This document shows positions 8,274 through 16,369 of a stretch of DNA of 57,568 bases, piece after piece. A program made the position numbers and the translations under genes. The stretch is from Candidatus Rokuibacteriota bacterium (GTDB lineage: Bacteria; Methylomirabilota; Methylomirabilia; Rokubacteriales; CSP1-6): positions 1-57,568 of the forward strand of contig QHTB01000207.1 in NCBI GenBank assembly GCA_003220615.1, read 5' to 3'. The notes beneath the pieces were generated by a model. It had not been told where the DNA came from. It saw only the letters and a list, made by a program, of their open reading frames with translations, and ran no database searches. How positions within the stretch are numbered: the first letter of the stretch is position 1; each line of letters begins with the position of its first letter.

Positions 8274-9578
8274 ATGGCCCGCAAGTCCACCCCCACGCCC
8301 AAGTCCGTGACGCCCGACACGATCGATCCCCGCCATCGCTGGGACCGCCCGCTGCAGGCCCCCGGCCACATGCCGGTGGACTTCGAGGAACGCGTGGACT
8401 TCCGGCGCCTGCAGGGGTATCGGCTCGCCCGCGTTCGTCAGGCGCTGGCGCGCTCGGGCCTGGGCGCGCTGCTCGTCTTCGACCAGTACAACATCCGCTA
8501 CATCTCGAGCACGGTCATCGGCGAGTGGGCGCGGGACAAGCTCACGCGCTGGTCGCTCCTCACCGGCAACGGCGAGCCGTGGGTGTGGGACTTCGGCTCG
8601 GCAGCGCGTCACCACAAGCTCTACGCGCCGTGGATCCCCGAAAAGCAGTCGCTGGCCGGCATGGTCGGCATGCGGGGCGCGGTGTCGCCAAAGGCGGGGC
8701 TCTTCAAGCAGGCGGCGCTCGAGATCAAGAAGATCCTGAAGGACGAGGGCGTGGCCGACATGCCGCTCGGCATCGACCTCGTCGAGCCGCCGTTCCTCTT
8801 CGCCCTCCAGGAGGCCGGCGTCCAGGTGAAGGACGGCCAGCAGGTCATGCTGGAGGCGCGGATGATCAAGAGCCAGGACGAGCTGACGCTGCTCAACATG
8901 GCTGCCGCGATGGTGGACGGCGTCTACCAGGACATCTACGAGGCGCTCAAGCCCGGCGTGCGCGAGAACGAGATCGTCGCGCTCGCCACCAAGCGGCTCT
9001 ACGAGATGGGCTCCGACTGCGTGGAGGCCATCAACTCGATCTCGGGCGAGCGCTGCAGCCCACACCCCCACAACTTCACCGACCGCATCATCCGCCCGGG
9101 CGACCAGGCCTTCTTCGACATCATCATGTCCTACACGGGCTACCGGACCTGCTACTACCGCACCTTCAACGTGGGCAAGGCCACGCGCGCCCAGAAGGAC
9201 GCCTACACGAAGGCCCGCCAGTGGATGGACGAGGCGATCGCACTGATCAAACCCGGAGTGACGACGGACAAGATCGCGCGGGCGTTCCCCAAGGCCCAGG
9301 ACATCGGGTTCGAGAGCGAGATGGGCGCGTTCGGCCTCAACTTCTGCCATGGCATCGGCCTCGGCCTGCACGAGCGGCCGATCATCAGCCGCGTCAACTC
9401 CTTCGACGACCCGATGGAGCTGGAGGCGGGGATGATGTTCGCGGTCGAGACCTACTGCCCGGCTACGGACGGTGTGTCGGCCGCCCGCATCGAGGAAGAG
9501 GTGATCGTGACGCCGGCCGGCGCCCAGATCATCACGCTCTTCCCCGCCGACGAGCTGCCGATCGCCAACAAGTACTAG
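8274..9578 (+). CDS. M24 (creatinase/aminopeptidase fold) family enzyme with altered metal site
   Basis: 434 residues, start ATG 8274 after AGGAGGGACGGTT. The N-terminal creatinase domain (about 45-200) contains LLVFDQYNIRYIS; the C-terminal pita-bread domain begins near 225. Metal positions map as Asp282 (FFDII), Cys293 (GYRTCYYRTF), His359 (CHGIGLG), Glu392 (FAVET) and Glu407 (ARIEEE). In prolidases and Xaa-Pro peptidases residue 293 is a second Asp (pattern sDxtRTF), so this protein has Asp to Cys at one ligand. It may be a non-peptidase M24 member (lyase- or hydrolase-like) or use a different metal. The DddP lyase pattern FDTD...D is not present. No signal peptide: cytoplasmic. Confidence 0.8.
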   Translation: MARKSTPTPKSVTPDTIDPRHRWDRPLQAPGHMPVDFEERVDFRRLQGYRLARVRQALARSGLGALLVFDQYNIRYISSTVIGEWARDKLTRWSLLTGNGEPWVWDFGSAARHHKLYAPWIPEKQSLAGMVGMRGAVSPKAGLFKQAALEIKKILKDEGVADMPLGIDLVEPPFLFALQEAGVQVKDGQQVMLEARMIKSQDELTLLNMAAAMVDGVYQDIYEALKPGVRENEIVALATKRLYEMGSDCVEAINSISGERCSPHPHNFTDRIIRPGDQAFFDIIMSYTGYRTCYYRTFNVGKATRAQKDAYTKARQWMDEAIALIKPGVTTDKIARAFPKAQDIGFESEMGAFGLNFCHGIGLGLHERPIISRVNSFDDPMELEAGMMFAVETYCPATDGVSAARIEEEVIVTPAGAQIITLFPADELPIANKY

Positions 9579-9631
9579 GCTGCCCCGGGACCATCCGGAC
9601 CCTGGGCGGTCGCGGGACGGCGTGCTTGCTC

Positions 9632-10636
9632 CTAATACCCGGCGGCGCGGTCGACCAGATTCCGCAGGGTCTCGCCCGCCAGCCAGCGGCGCACGTTCTC
9701 AGCGAAGAGCGTGACGCACTTGTCATCGTAGCTCGGCAGGAAGCCCGACACGTGCGGCGACAGGATCACGTTGTCGCACGCGTAGAGCGGATGCCCGGGC
9801 GACGGCGGCTCCTGGGCGAACACGTCGATGGCGGCACCGGCGATCACGCCTTCGCGGAGCGCCGCGGCCAACGCGGATTCGTCGACCGTCGCACCGCGCC
9901 CGACGTTGATGAAGTATGCGGACGGTTTCATGCTCAGAAGCTCGGCCTTGCCGATCATCCTCTCGGTCTCACGCGTCAGCGGCGTGGCCATGACGACCAC
10001 GTCGGAGCGGGCGAGCAGTTCGCCGAGTTGGCGCGGGGCATACCACGCGTCCGGGAGCGCGCCGTCGGGGTCGCCCGTGCCGGGGAGCGCGTAGCCGGTG
10101 TCTTCGCGCTTCGAGGGATCGCGCTTGCATGCGAGCACCGTCATGCCGAACGTCTTTGCGAGACGCGCGAGCTCCCGACCGATGCTGCCGTAGCCGATGA
10201 TGCCGAGCGAGGCGCCACGCAGTTCGCTCGGCACGAACAGCGGCCAGCGCTCGGCATCGGGCGGCCACGTCCCCCTCGCCTGCCAGGCGACCATGCGCGG
10301 CACCCGATGCGCGAGAGCCAGCAGCATCGTCATCGCATATTCCGCGATGGTGGCCGCGTGCACCCCGCTGGTGGTGGTGATCGGCACTGTGCTGTGCGTG
10401 TAGAGGGGATGATCGAAGAGCGCGTTCACGCCGGCCATGTGGAGCTGAACCCACTTGAGACGCGGCACGCGGGCGAGGTCGCGAGGCGGTGACATCGAAT
10501 AGAGCACGTCGACGCTCATGTAGTTTGCGCTCTCCGGCTCCGCGCGCAACACGGTGAGCCGGGGCGAGACCGCACGCAGGCGGTCGAGCAGCGATTCGCT
10601 GAAGGGCATGGTGACGAGGATCGTGGTCGCGCTCAA
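9632..10636 (-). CDS. D-2-hydroxyacid dehydrogenase, NAD-binding
   Basis: 334 residues with a TTG start (10636); the first strand ATTILVTMPF fits the family N-terminus, but an ATG at 10609 is possible. The nucleotide-binding glycine motif is LGIIGYGSIGREL (about 144-156). Catalytic residues follow in the standard order: Arg in INVGRGATVD, Glu in the GVIAGAAIDVFAQEP region and His in LSPHVSGF. It reduces 2-oxoacids to D-2-hydroxyacids or the reverse. It follows the cyclase-family gene by 18 bases on the same strand, so the pair could act on one carboxylate. Cytoplasmic. Confidence 0.87.
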   Translation of the reverse strand: MSATTILVTMPFSESLLDRLRAVSPRLTVLRAEPESANYMSVDVLYSMSPPRDLARVPRLKWVQLHMAGVNALFDHPLYTHSTVPITTTSGVHAATIAEYAMTMLLALAHRVPRMVAWQARGTWPPDAERWPLFVPSELRGASLGIIGYGSIGRELARLAKTFGMTVLACKRDPSKREDTGYALPGTGDPDGALPDAWYAPRQLGELLARSDVVVMATPLTRETERMIGKAELLSMKPSAYFINVGRGATVDESALAAALREGVIAGAAIDVFAQEPPSPGHPLYACDNVILSPHVSGFLPSYDDKCVTLFAENVRRWLAGETLRNLVDRAAGY

Positions 10637-10654
10637 CGCGAGATCCCGCGTCCG

Positions 10655-11605
10655 TTACTTGATGGCGTAGGGGTTGATGGGCGTGCCGACGCCGCGAGTA
10701 ACGGGCAGCGGCGGCGCGACGAGCAGGAAGGCCCAACGGCCGTCGGAAGCGCAGTCGGCCGCCAGCTCCTCCAGGTAGAAGATCTCACCGAGCGTCAGGC
10801 CCATGTTGGGGATGGCCAGGACGTGGAAGGGGTTGCGAAACGCGGGGAGCATCTCCGAGGGCCGGACCTCCACCGCGTAGTTGTCGCTGGCGATCGCGGC
10901 GATCTGGCGCGCGTGCAGCCACGGCGCGGTGTGGATCGACACGCCAGGAAAATTGTCCAGGTCGTAGCCGCGCCAGTCGTTCTTGTCCAGATAGCGCGTC
11001 ATGTGGCCGGTGCGAACGAGCAGCAGGTCGCCGCGTCTGACCTCCACCTTCTGGGCGGCGGCCGTCCCCTCGAGATCGGCCACGGTGATCGCGTAACCCG
11101 GCTCGAGGGCGCGCACGCCCTTGTAGCGCGCCACGTCGAGCAGCACGGCGCGGCCGGCCAGCTTGCTCTTGGTCTTGTCGATGCTGTTCTTGGCCGCGCC
11201 CGTGCTGGTCACCAGGTCGGCGTCGTAGCCGTTCCACATCTTTCCCTCGTAGAAGATGTGGGCGAGGCTGTCCCACTGGGTCACGCACTGCAGCGGCATG
11301 ACGATCCAGTCATCGGAGCCGCCGTAGCCCTGGGCCTCGCGCACCTGCTCGGGGGTGCGAGGCCGGTCGCCGCCGTCGCGGAACATCGCGTGGATCGGAT
11401 TGAAGCGCTGGCGCGTGCCGCTCTGCGGGCCCTCGCGCTGCAACGGAATGCCGAGCGCGAAGATTTTGCCCGCCGTCGCGAGCCGGCAGCCCTCGGCGAT
11501 CGTCTCCGGCGTGATGTAGTTGAGGGTGCCCAGCTCGTCGTTCGGCCCCCACTTGCCCCAGTTCCGCACCTGCAGCGCCAGCGTCCGAAGCGCGTCCTCG
11601 CTCAT
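10655..11605 (-). CDS. Cyclase-family metal hydrolase (kynurenine-formamidase-like fold)
   Basis: 316 residues, COG1878 type. Family text is clear: WGPNDELGTLNYITPETIAEGCRLA at the start, TQWDSLAHIFYEGKMWNG (the usual HxGTHxDxPxH metal loop is here QWDSLAHIFYEG), LLDVARYKGV, GDLLLVRTGH and NMGLTLGEIFYLEELA. Members hydrolyse N-formylkynurenine, cyclic or lactone-like substrates and other amides, usually with Mn or Zn. It lies 16 bases from the LLM oxidoreductase gene and 18 from the dehydrogenase gene; these three genes form a probable small catabolic operon read from 12530 downwards. Confidence 0.83.
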   Translation of the reverse strand: MSEDALRTLALQVRNWGKWGPNDELGTLNYITPETIAEGCRLATAGKIFALGIPLQREGPQSGTRQRFNPIHAMFRDGGDRPRTPEQVREAQGYGGSDDWIVMPLQCVTQWDSLAHIFYEGKMWNGYDADLVTSTGAAKNSIDKTKSKLAGRAVLLDVARYKGVRALEPGYAITVADLEGTAAAQKVEVRRGDLLLVRTGHMTRYLDKNDWRGYDLDNFPGVSIHTAPWLHARQIAAIASDNYAVEVRPSEMLPAFRNPFHVLAIPNMGLTLGEIFYLEELAADCASDGRWAFLLVAPPLPVTRGVGTPINPYAIK

Positions 11606-11621
11606 CCCGCCTCCCGGGCTC

Positions 11622-12530
11622 TCAGTCCACCACCTGCGGCCGGAGCCGCTCGGCGATGATGTCGATGGTGTCGTGGATGGCGGGATAGGTCGAGTACGAC
11701 ACCTCGAGCGCGATGTGGCCGCAGCCCAGCGCTCGGAAGCCGCGCAGCTCTTCGGCGATCTTTGCGACGGTGCCGGTGATCACGTGACGGCCGCGGATCA
11801 GCGCCATGTCCACCGCGGCCTGGTGCACGCCCTCGATCACGATCGGGATGCGCAGCGACAGCGCGGGCTCCCCGTCGCGTCCGGCGTCCTTCCAGAAGCG
11901 ACGGAGCGTGTCAGCGCTCTGCTGGAAAGCGTCGCGGTTCGTCGCGGTCGCGTGCCAGCCGTCGGCGAACCGGGCGACGCGGCGGAGCGCGGCCTCGCTG
12001 TTGCCGCCAACGTAGAGCGGCGGCCGAGGCTTCTGCAGCGGCATCGGCGAGACGCTCACGTCGTGCAGCCGGTGGCGCTTCGTCTCGATCTTCGGGTGGG
12101 CCTGCGTCCACAGCGTCCGGAACAGCTCCAGCGCCTCCTCGCTCCGGCTCACCCGCTCCTTGAACGGCACGCCGAGGGCCTCGAACTCGCCCTCCAGCCA
12201 GCCGATCGCCGCGCCCACGATCAGCCGGCCGCCGGAGAGGACGTCGACGCTGGCCAGCAGCTTGGCGACGGGAATGGGCGAGCGGTACGGCAGGATCACG
12301 ACGCTGGTCCCCAGCGCGATCCGGCGGGTCACGCCGGCCAGCCACGGCAGGACGGCGAGCGGATCGAGCATGTGCTCGCGATAGATCACGTTCGCCTGGT
12401 TGGGCACGATCACGTGATCGGTGACCCAGACCGAGTCGAGCCCGCGCTCTTCGGCGCGGCGCGCGACCTCGAGCATCCGGGGAACCTCGATCGGTCGGCC
12501 GTAGTGCGGCAGGCAGATGCCGAGCTTCAT
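11622..12530 (-). CDS. LLM-class flavin-dependent oxidoreductase (probably F420-type)
   Basis: 302 residues of the bacterial luciferase-like TIM barrel. Visible landmarks: MKLGICLPHYGRP at the first strand, SVWVTDHVI, DPLAVLPWLAGVTRRIALGTSV, the phosphate-side segment LSGGRLIVGAAIGWLEGEFEALG and RPPLYVGGNSEAALRR. These agree with the F420-dependent LLM subfamily annotated TIGR03619, though FMN use cannot be excluded. First gene of the likely operon with the cyclase-family hydrolase and D-2-hydroxyacid dehydrogenase. Substrate unknown. Confidence 0.85.
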   Translation of the reverse strand: MKLGICLPHYGRPIEVPRMLEVARRAEERGLDSVWVTDHVIVPNQANVIYREHMLDPLAVLPWLAGVTRRIALGTSVVILPYRSPIPVAKLLASVDVLSGGRLIVGAAIGWLEGEFEALGVPFKERVSRSEEALELFRTLWTQAHPKIETKRHRLHDVSVSPMPLQKPRPPLYVGGNSEAALRRVARFADGWHATATNRDAFQQSADTLRRFWKDAGRDGEPALSLRIPIVIEGVHQAAVDMALIRGRHVITGTVAKIAEELRGFRALGCGHIALEVSYSTYPAIHDTIDIIAERLRPQVVD

Positions 12531-12671
12531 CGGCCGGCAGTATACCCTTCAGCGGATTTGGGCGACGACGGACTGCTCGACAACTGGTGGGGCTAGATCC
12601 TGGCCCTCGGGAATGTCGACATGGACGGGCGAAGCGTTCGGCCGCTCACCGCGCTCGTCCCGGCCGACGAG

Positions 12672-12806
12672 CTACCGATCGCCGACGGCGACGAGCGCGA
12701 CGACCAGCAGCGCCGCGGCCAGGGCGGCCACGGGATGCCAGAAGAACCCGATGAAGCTGCCCGTCACGACGCCGCCGACCACGAGCTCGGTGTGGGGTGA
12801 AAACAT
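12672..12806 (-). CDS. 44-residue single-span membrane protein
   Basis: The frame starts at ATG 12806, just 3 bases after the stop of the larger membrane protein gene (TGAGCGATG), and ends at TAG 12672. It opens MFSPHTELVVGG and contains one continuous hydrophobic span of about 25 residues (GSFIGFFWHPVAALAAALLV, residues 16-35) before the end VALVAVGDR. Tight spacing implies coupled translation and a role with its polytopic neighbour. No family is recognised. The 141 bases between this gene and 12530 hold nothing recognisable. Confidence 0.6.
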   Translation of the reverse strand: MFSPHTELVVGGVVTGSFIGFFWHPVAALAAALLVVALVAVGDR

Positions 12807-12809
12807 CGC

Positions 12810-14039
12810 TCAGACCGCCGCGTGCTTGCGCGCGGAGGCGTGGACGGTGGCCTCGAGATCGCGCGCCTCGGTGACCGCGTGCAGGCTCTTGAACGGGACA
12901 CCGAAGGCAGCGTGTCCCGCGATGAGGATCATCGCGAAGTTCAGGGCGGTGGCCAGGATCTGGAGCACGGGCAGCGCGATGAGCTCCAGCACCTGCTCGC
13001 TCTTGTCGTGGAGCCAGTCGATGTCACGCCGGAAGTCCTCGAGGGCCGGCCGCCACCGCGCCAGCAATCCTCGCCGGTCCGGAGCGGCGTATTCCGGCGC
13101 GGCCACCGGCTCGCGCGCGATGAAACCCAGCAGCGTCGGCGTTCCATACTGGGCGAAGAGGAACCAGGTGGCGGCACGGACGCTGATCCAGGCGACCGCC
13201 GCCAGGACCAACGTCATGGACATGCTGAGCGTGATCCTCGCCTGCTCGGCGAGCCAGGGCGTGAGGGCCCGGACGACCTCGCGGTAGAAGAACATCGCCT
13301 CGAAGAACATCACGAAGAGCTGGACGAGGACCATCTGGATCAGGAACTTCACCTCGCGCTGGCGGACGGCGTTCACGAACGACTGCAGGCAGGCGAAGCT
13401 TCCCGCGACGAGCACGAACAGGAATCCGTAGAGGATCGGCGGGGCGAACCGGCCGACGTCCTCGGCACCGAGTACGGTGGCGATCACGCCCGTCATCGTC
13501 GCCCGCGCCGCGTAGGCGAGCACGCCGGCTTCGAGCAGGCACCAGACGATCAGCGTCATGAAGGCGACCCAGGGCACGCCGGGTCGGAAGTAACGCTGGG
13601 TCACGCTCCTGGTCATCGTGAACGGCACCGTGATCGTCTCGCGCAGGAACCCGGCCAGGAGTCGCACGCCGAGGTAGGTCATGGCGAGCGCCCACCCGAC
13701 GGCCACGCCGCTCAGCCGGACGATGCCGACCCAGTACATCCAGACGACGCGCCCGGCGTCCCACCAGGCCAGCAGCAGCAACGAGCCGAAGCGCGTTCGC
13801 GATGCCCGGAAGGGCAGCGTGTAGATGGAGAGCTGCGTGCACCAGATGCCGGCCAGCGCCAGCAGCACGGGGAAGAGGAGGAAGACACACTTGGCCGCGG
13901 CCGCCCACGGCGAGGCCGACTCGAAGAAGAACGTAACGAGCGTGTGCTGCAGCTTCGGGATCCAGGCGATCGGCAGGGAGGCCATCTCGGCCAGGTCGTG
14001 CCAGGAGTCGGGCAGCGTGTCGATCAACGAGTCGAGCAT
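12810..14039 (-). CDS. Polytopic inner-membrane protein of unknown function
   Basis: 409 residues from ATG 14039, which has GGAG upstream (a longer frame to 14078 is less likely). Hydrophobic segments recur through the protein, including AAKCVFLLFPVLLALAGIW, LSGVAVGWALAMTYLGVRL, VAFMTLIVWCLLEAGVLA, ILYGFLFVLVAGSFACL and a long one near MTLVLAAVAWISVRAA; about eight spans are likely. The C-terminal part is more hydrophilic and helical (LEDFRRDIDWLHDKSEQVLEL) and then has another span. I do not recognise a family. It follows a lytic transglycosylase gene by 16 bases and precedes a 44-aa membrane protein gene, so the three form a candidate envelope operon. Confidence 0.7.
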   Translation of the reverse strand: MLDSLIDTLPDSWHDLAEMASLPIAWIPKLQHTLVTFFFESASPWAAAAKCVFLLFPVLLALAGIWCTQLSIYTLPFRASRTRFGSLLLLAWWDAGRVVWMYWVGIVRLSGVAVGWALAMTYLGVRLLAGFLRETITVPFTMTRSVTQRYFRPGVPWVAFMTLIVWCLLEAGVLAYAARATMTGVIATVLGAEDVGRFAPPILYGFLFVLVAGSFACLQSFVNAVRQREVKFLIQMVLVQLFVMFFEAMFFYREVVRALTPWLAEQARITLSMSMTLVLAAVAWISVRAATWFLFAQYGTPTLLGFIAREPVAAPEYAAPDRRGLLARWRPALEDFRRDIDWLHDKSEQVLELIALPVLQILATALNFAMILIAGHAAFGVPFKSLHAVTEARDLEATVHASARKHAAV

Positions 14040-14055
14040 TTCGTGCTCTCCTTGA

Positions 14056-14982
14056 CTACGGGCTCTCCGATGGCACACCGCTCACGATCGCGCTCGTCCG
14101 TGGACTCGCCGCCACCGATCGGATCATCGGCGTCGGCGCCCACGGGCCCAGGACCTCGCGGCGAGGCTCCGGCCTCACCGTCTCGCGGTGAATCGGCTCG
14201 GCCTCGCGGCGTGGCTCGGGGCGAGGCTCGGGGCGAGTCGGCGGCACGTAGACGGCGGGGCGGATCTGGGGCCTCATGGTCGATTCCGTCGTGACGACAC
14301 GGCGGTTCGACGAACCATAGATGACGGCCACGCCGCGGTAATTGATCCGGCGAAGGATCTTGGCGACGTAGCGGCGGGTCTCCCGATACGGCGGGACCCC
14401 GTGATAATTGATGACGGTCTGCTCGCCGGCGTTGTAGGCCGCGACCGCGAGCGGAATGTTGCCGTGGAAGCGATCCAGCAGCCGGCGCAGATGGCGCACG
14501 CCGCCGTCGATGTTCTCGTACGGATCGAACGAGTTGCGCACCGACAGGCTCGATGCCGTCGCCGGCATGAGCTGCATGAGGCCGCGAGCGCCCTTGCGCG
14601 ACACCGCCCGTGGGTTGAACTCGGACTCGGCTTCGATGATGGCCGCGACCAGCAGCGGCGAGATGCCGTGGCGGAGCGCGACCTGCTTGATGTGCGCGTG
14701 AATGTCCGTCATTGTGAGCCGCGGCTTCGGCTCTTCCGCCGGTTCCGCCACCGGCTCTTCGTCGACCGATTCGTCGACCACGGCCGCCGCGACCGCGGCC
14801 GCATCCGTGTCCGCCTCCGCCTCTGACGTCAGCGTCGGCACACCTCCGGGGCGCGTCAGCAGATACCCCGGAATCACCGTGATCAGCAGCACGGCGAAGC
14901 CGAGCAAATGGCGCGTCAGGACGGACGGTTGACCGTCATCCTCCGCAACACTTCTCAGGCCCAGCGTTGCTGTGTCGTTCAC
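14056..14982 (-). CDS. Membrane-anchored lytic transglycosylase (SLT domain)
   Basis: 308 residues from a GTG at 14982 with GGAGGAGACGTC directly upstream; a longer ATG frame lacks a site. One transmembrane span (LLGFAVLLITVIPGYLL, about 26-42) is followed by an acidic Ala/Glu/Pro linker. The SLT family 1 core spans about 95-225: catalytic Glu119 in IIEAESEFNPRAVS, then GARGLMQLMPATA and PLAVAAYNAGEQTV. It cleaves peptidoglycan glycan strands to anhydro-muropeptides on the periplasmic side. The C-terminus is a Pro/Glu/Arg-rich repeat (RPEPRPEPRREAEP, RPEPRREV), possibly for wall binding. Confidence 0.88.
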   Translation of the reverse strand: MNDTATLGLRSVAEDDGQPSVLTRHLLGFAVLLITVIPGYLLTRPGGVPTLTSEAEADTDAAAVAAAVVDESVDEEPVAEPAEEPKPRLTMTDIHAHIKQVALRHGISPLLVAAIIEAESEFNPRAVSRKGARGLMQLMPATASSLSVRNSFDPYENIDGGVRHLRRLLDRFHGNIPLAVAAYNAGEQTVINYHGVPPYRETRRYVAKILRRINYRGVAVIYGSSNRRVVTTESTMRPQIRPAVYVPPTRPEPRPEPRREAEPIHRETVRPEPRREVLGPWAPTPMIRSVAASPRTSAIVSGVPSESP

Positions 14983-15070
14983 GACGTCTCCTCCGTGTCC
15001 CGCCTTTCTGAACAGTGTCCGGACAGACGCGGGACGCAGCACGGGGGTGACGAGGCAACCGGGATGCCAG

Positions 15071-15089
15071 ACCCCCAGATTCGGGGGGT
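15071..15089. other. GC hairpin downstream of the amidohydrolase gene
   Basis: ACCCCC (15071-15076) pairs with GGGGGT (15084-15089) around a 7-base loop. It lies 121 bases beyond the 3' end of the amidohydrolase gene and upstream of the lytic transglycosylase gene, both on the minus strand. No T tract follows on either strand, so it is only a weak terminator candidate. The rest of the 228-base gap holds nothing recognisable. Confidence 0.3.
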
Positions 15090-15210
15090 CGGTGCAGGTT
15101 TTCGGTCAGTTACCGGTCAGTGGCGTGGGCGCAGGGCCCGGGACGCGACGTCACGCGCTGGACACACTGCGTGACAAGCTGGACCTGGGCCTCAGCGACC
15201 GTCTGGCACG

Positions 15211-16344
15211 TCAGAGGCCGTAGAGCTCCCGCGCGTTGTCGCACAGGATGCGGCGACGGGACGCGTGCGGAACGTTCTTGAAGTTGTCGGCGATGGCCTG
15301 TTGCGACTCCGGCCACGTCGCATCGGCGTGAGGATAGTCGGACGCCCACATCACGCGGTCGTCGCGGAGCGTGTCGAGCATGCGCAATCCAGCGTGATCC
15401 GTCTGGAACGTCGCCCACACTTGCCGCCGACAGTACGCGCTCGGCGACATCGTGAGCGCGAGGCCGCCGTGCGTGCGCCAGTACTCCTCGGCATCGAGGA
15501 ATTTGCGATGCGTGTCGTCCATGCGCTCGAGCATGTAGGGCAGCCAACCGATGCCGGTCTCGGCGAGCACGATCTTCAACGACGGATAGCGCTCCAGAGC
15601 GCCCGAGAAGATGACGGCGGCCAGCGGCTCGTCCATCTGCAGCGTCGAGCACGAGACGCGAACGCCCATGTTGCCGGCCTTCGCGGCCTTGGGCCCGCTG
15701 ACGGCGACGGTGCGCAGTCCACCACCGAGGTGGAAACCGATGGGAATGCCCGTCTCGGCCGCCGCTTCCCAGAACGGCTCCCACGCGTCGTCCCACAGTG
15801 GTAGCTCGACGCGCGCGGCCAGGAACATGCCGGTGCGCAGCCCGATTTTCCGGAGGCTCCGGATTTCGTCGGCCGCGCTCGCCGGATCGTCGATGGGAAT
15901 CAGGCCGGCGCCGACGAGACGCTCGGGCGCGGTCGCGCAGAACTGGGCGAGCCAGTCGTTGTACGCGCGATAGCAGACCTTGCGGAGCTCGGGATCGGCG
16001 ATCAGCAGCGGCACGATCGGGCCGTACATCACGGTCGCGTCGATGCCGTCACGATCCATGTCGGCCAGGCGGAGCGCGGTGGTCGTCGGACGGAGGACGC
16101 CAGGCTCGAGCACCCCGCCCCGCTCGATGGCGGTACGCCGGCCGCCCTGCGCGCCGGCCGCGCCTTTGCGACCGCCCCACGAGTCCCAGCGATCGTTGCC
16201 GCAGACCCAGGAGGGCCCGTCGGCCGTGTCCACGACCTTCGGGGCGCGTTCGCGCCACTGCGCCGGCACGCGCGTCTGCCAGAGATCCTTCGGCAGCCAC
16301 TGGAGATCGATGTGGTCGTCGGCCGAGATGATCCGATACTCCAT
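15211..16344 (-). CDS. Amidohydrolase-superfamily protein (Amidohydro_2, ACMSD-like)
   Basis: 377 residues. The N-terminal SADDHIDLQWLP fills the position of the HxH-like metal motif; later metal or active-site segments are PIGFHLGG near the middle, LAETGIGWLPYMLERMD and the family signature WASDYPHADATWPES near residue 335. Members are decarboxylases or hydrolases acting on cyclic carboxylates, usually Zn dependent. The gene starts 25 bases after the bifunctional beta-oxidation gene on the same strand, suggesting breakdown of a ring compound whose product enters beta-oxidation. The exact substrate is unknown. Confidence 0.83.
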   Translation of the reverse strand: MEYRIISADDHIDLQWLPKDLWQTRVPAQWRERAPKVVDTADGPSWVCGNDRWDSWGGRKGAAGAQGGRRTAIERGGVLEPGVLRPTTTALRLADMDRDGIDATVMYGPIVPLLIADPELRKVCYRAYNDWLAQFCATAPERLVGAGLIPIDDPASAADEIRSLRKIGLRTGMFLAARVELPLWDDAWEPFWEAAAETGIPIGFHLGGGLRTVAVSGPKAAKAGNMGVRVSCSTLQMDEPLAAVIFSGALERYPSLKIVLAETGIGWLPYMLERMDDTHRKFLDAEEYWRTHGGLALTMSPSAYCRRQVWATFQTDHAGLRMLDTLRDDRVMWASDYPHADATWPESQQAIADNFKNVPHASRRRILCDNARELYGL

Positions 16345-16369
16345 TGCGTCCTCCGCTTACGTGTGGCCC

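Noticed and set aside
8274-9578. DddP-type DMSP lyase
   Set aside because: DddP shares the M24 fold but, as I recall, keeps the second metal Asp and has an extra Asp beside the first; this protein has Cys and no extra Asp.
8102-10492. 796-codon open frame on the plus strand
   Set aside because: It overlaps the M24-family gene in another frame and the dehydrogenase gene in antisense; its translation is Arg/Gly/Ala-rich without domains.
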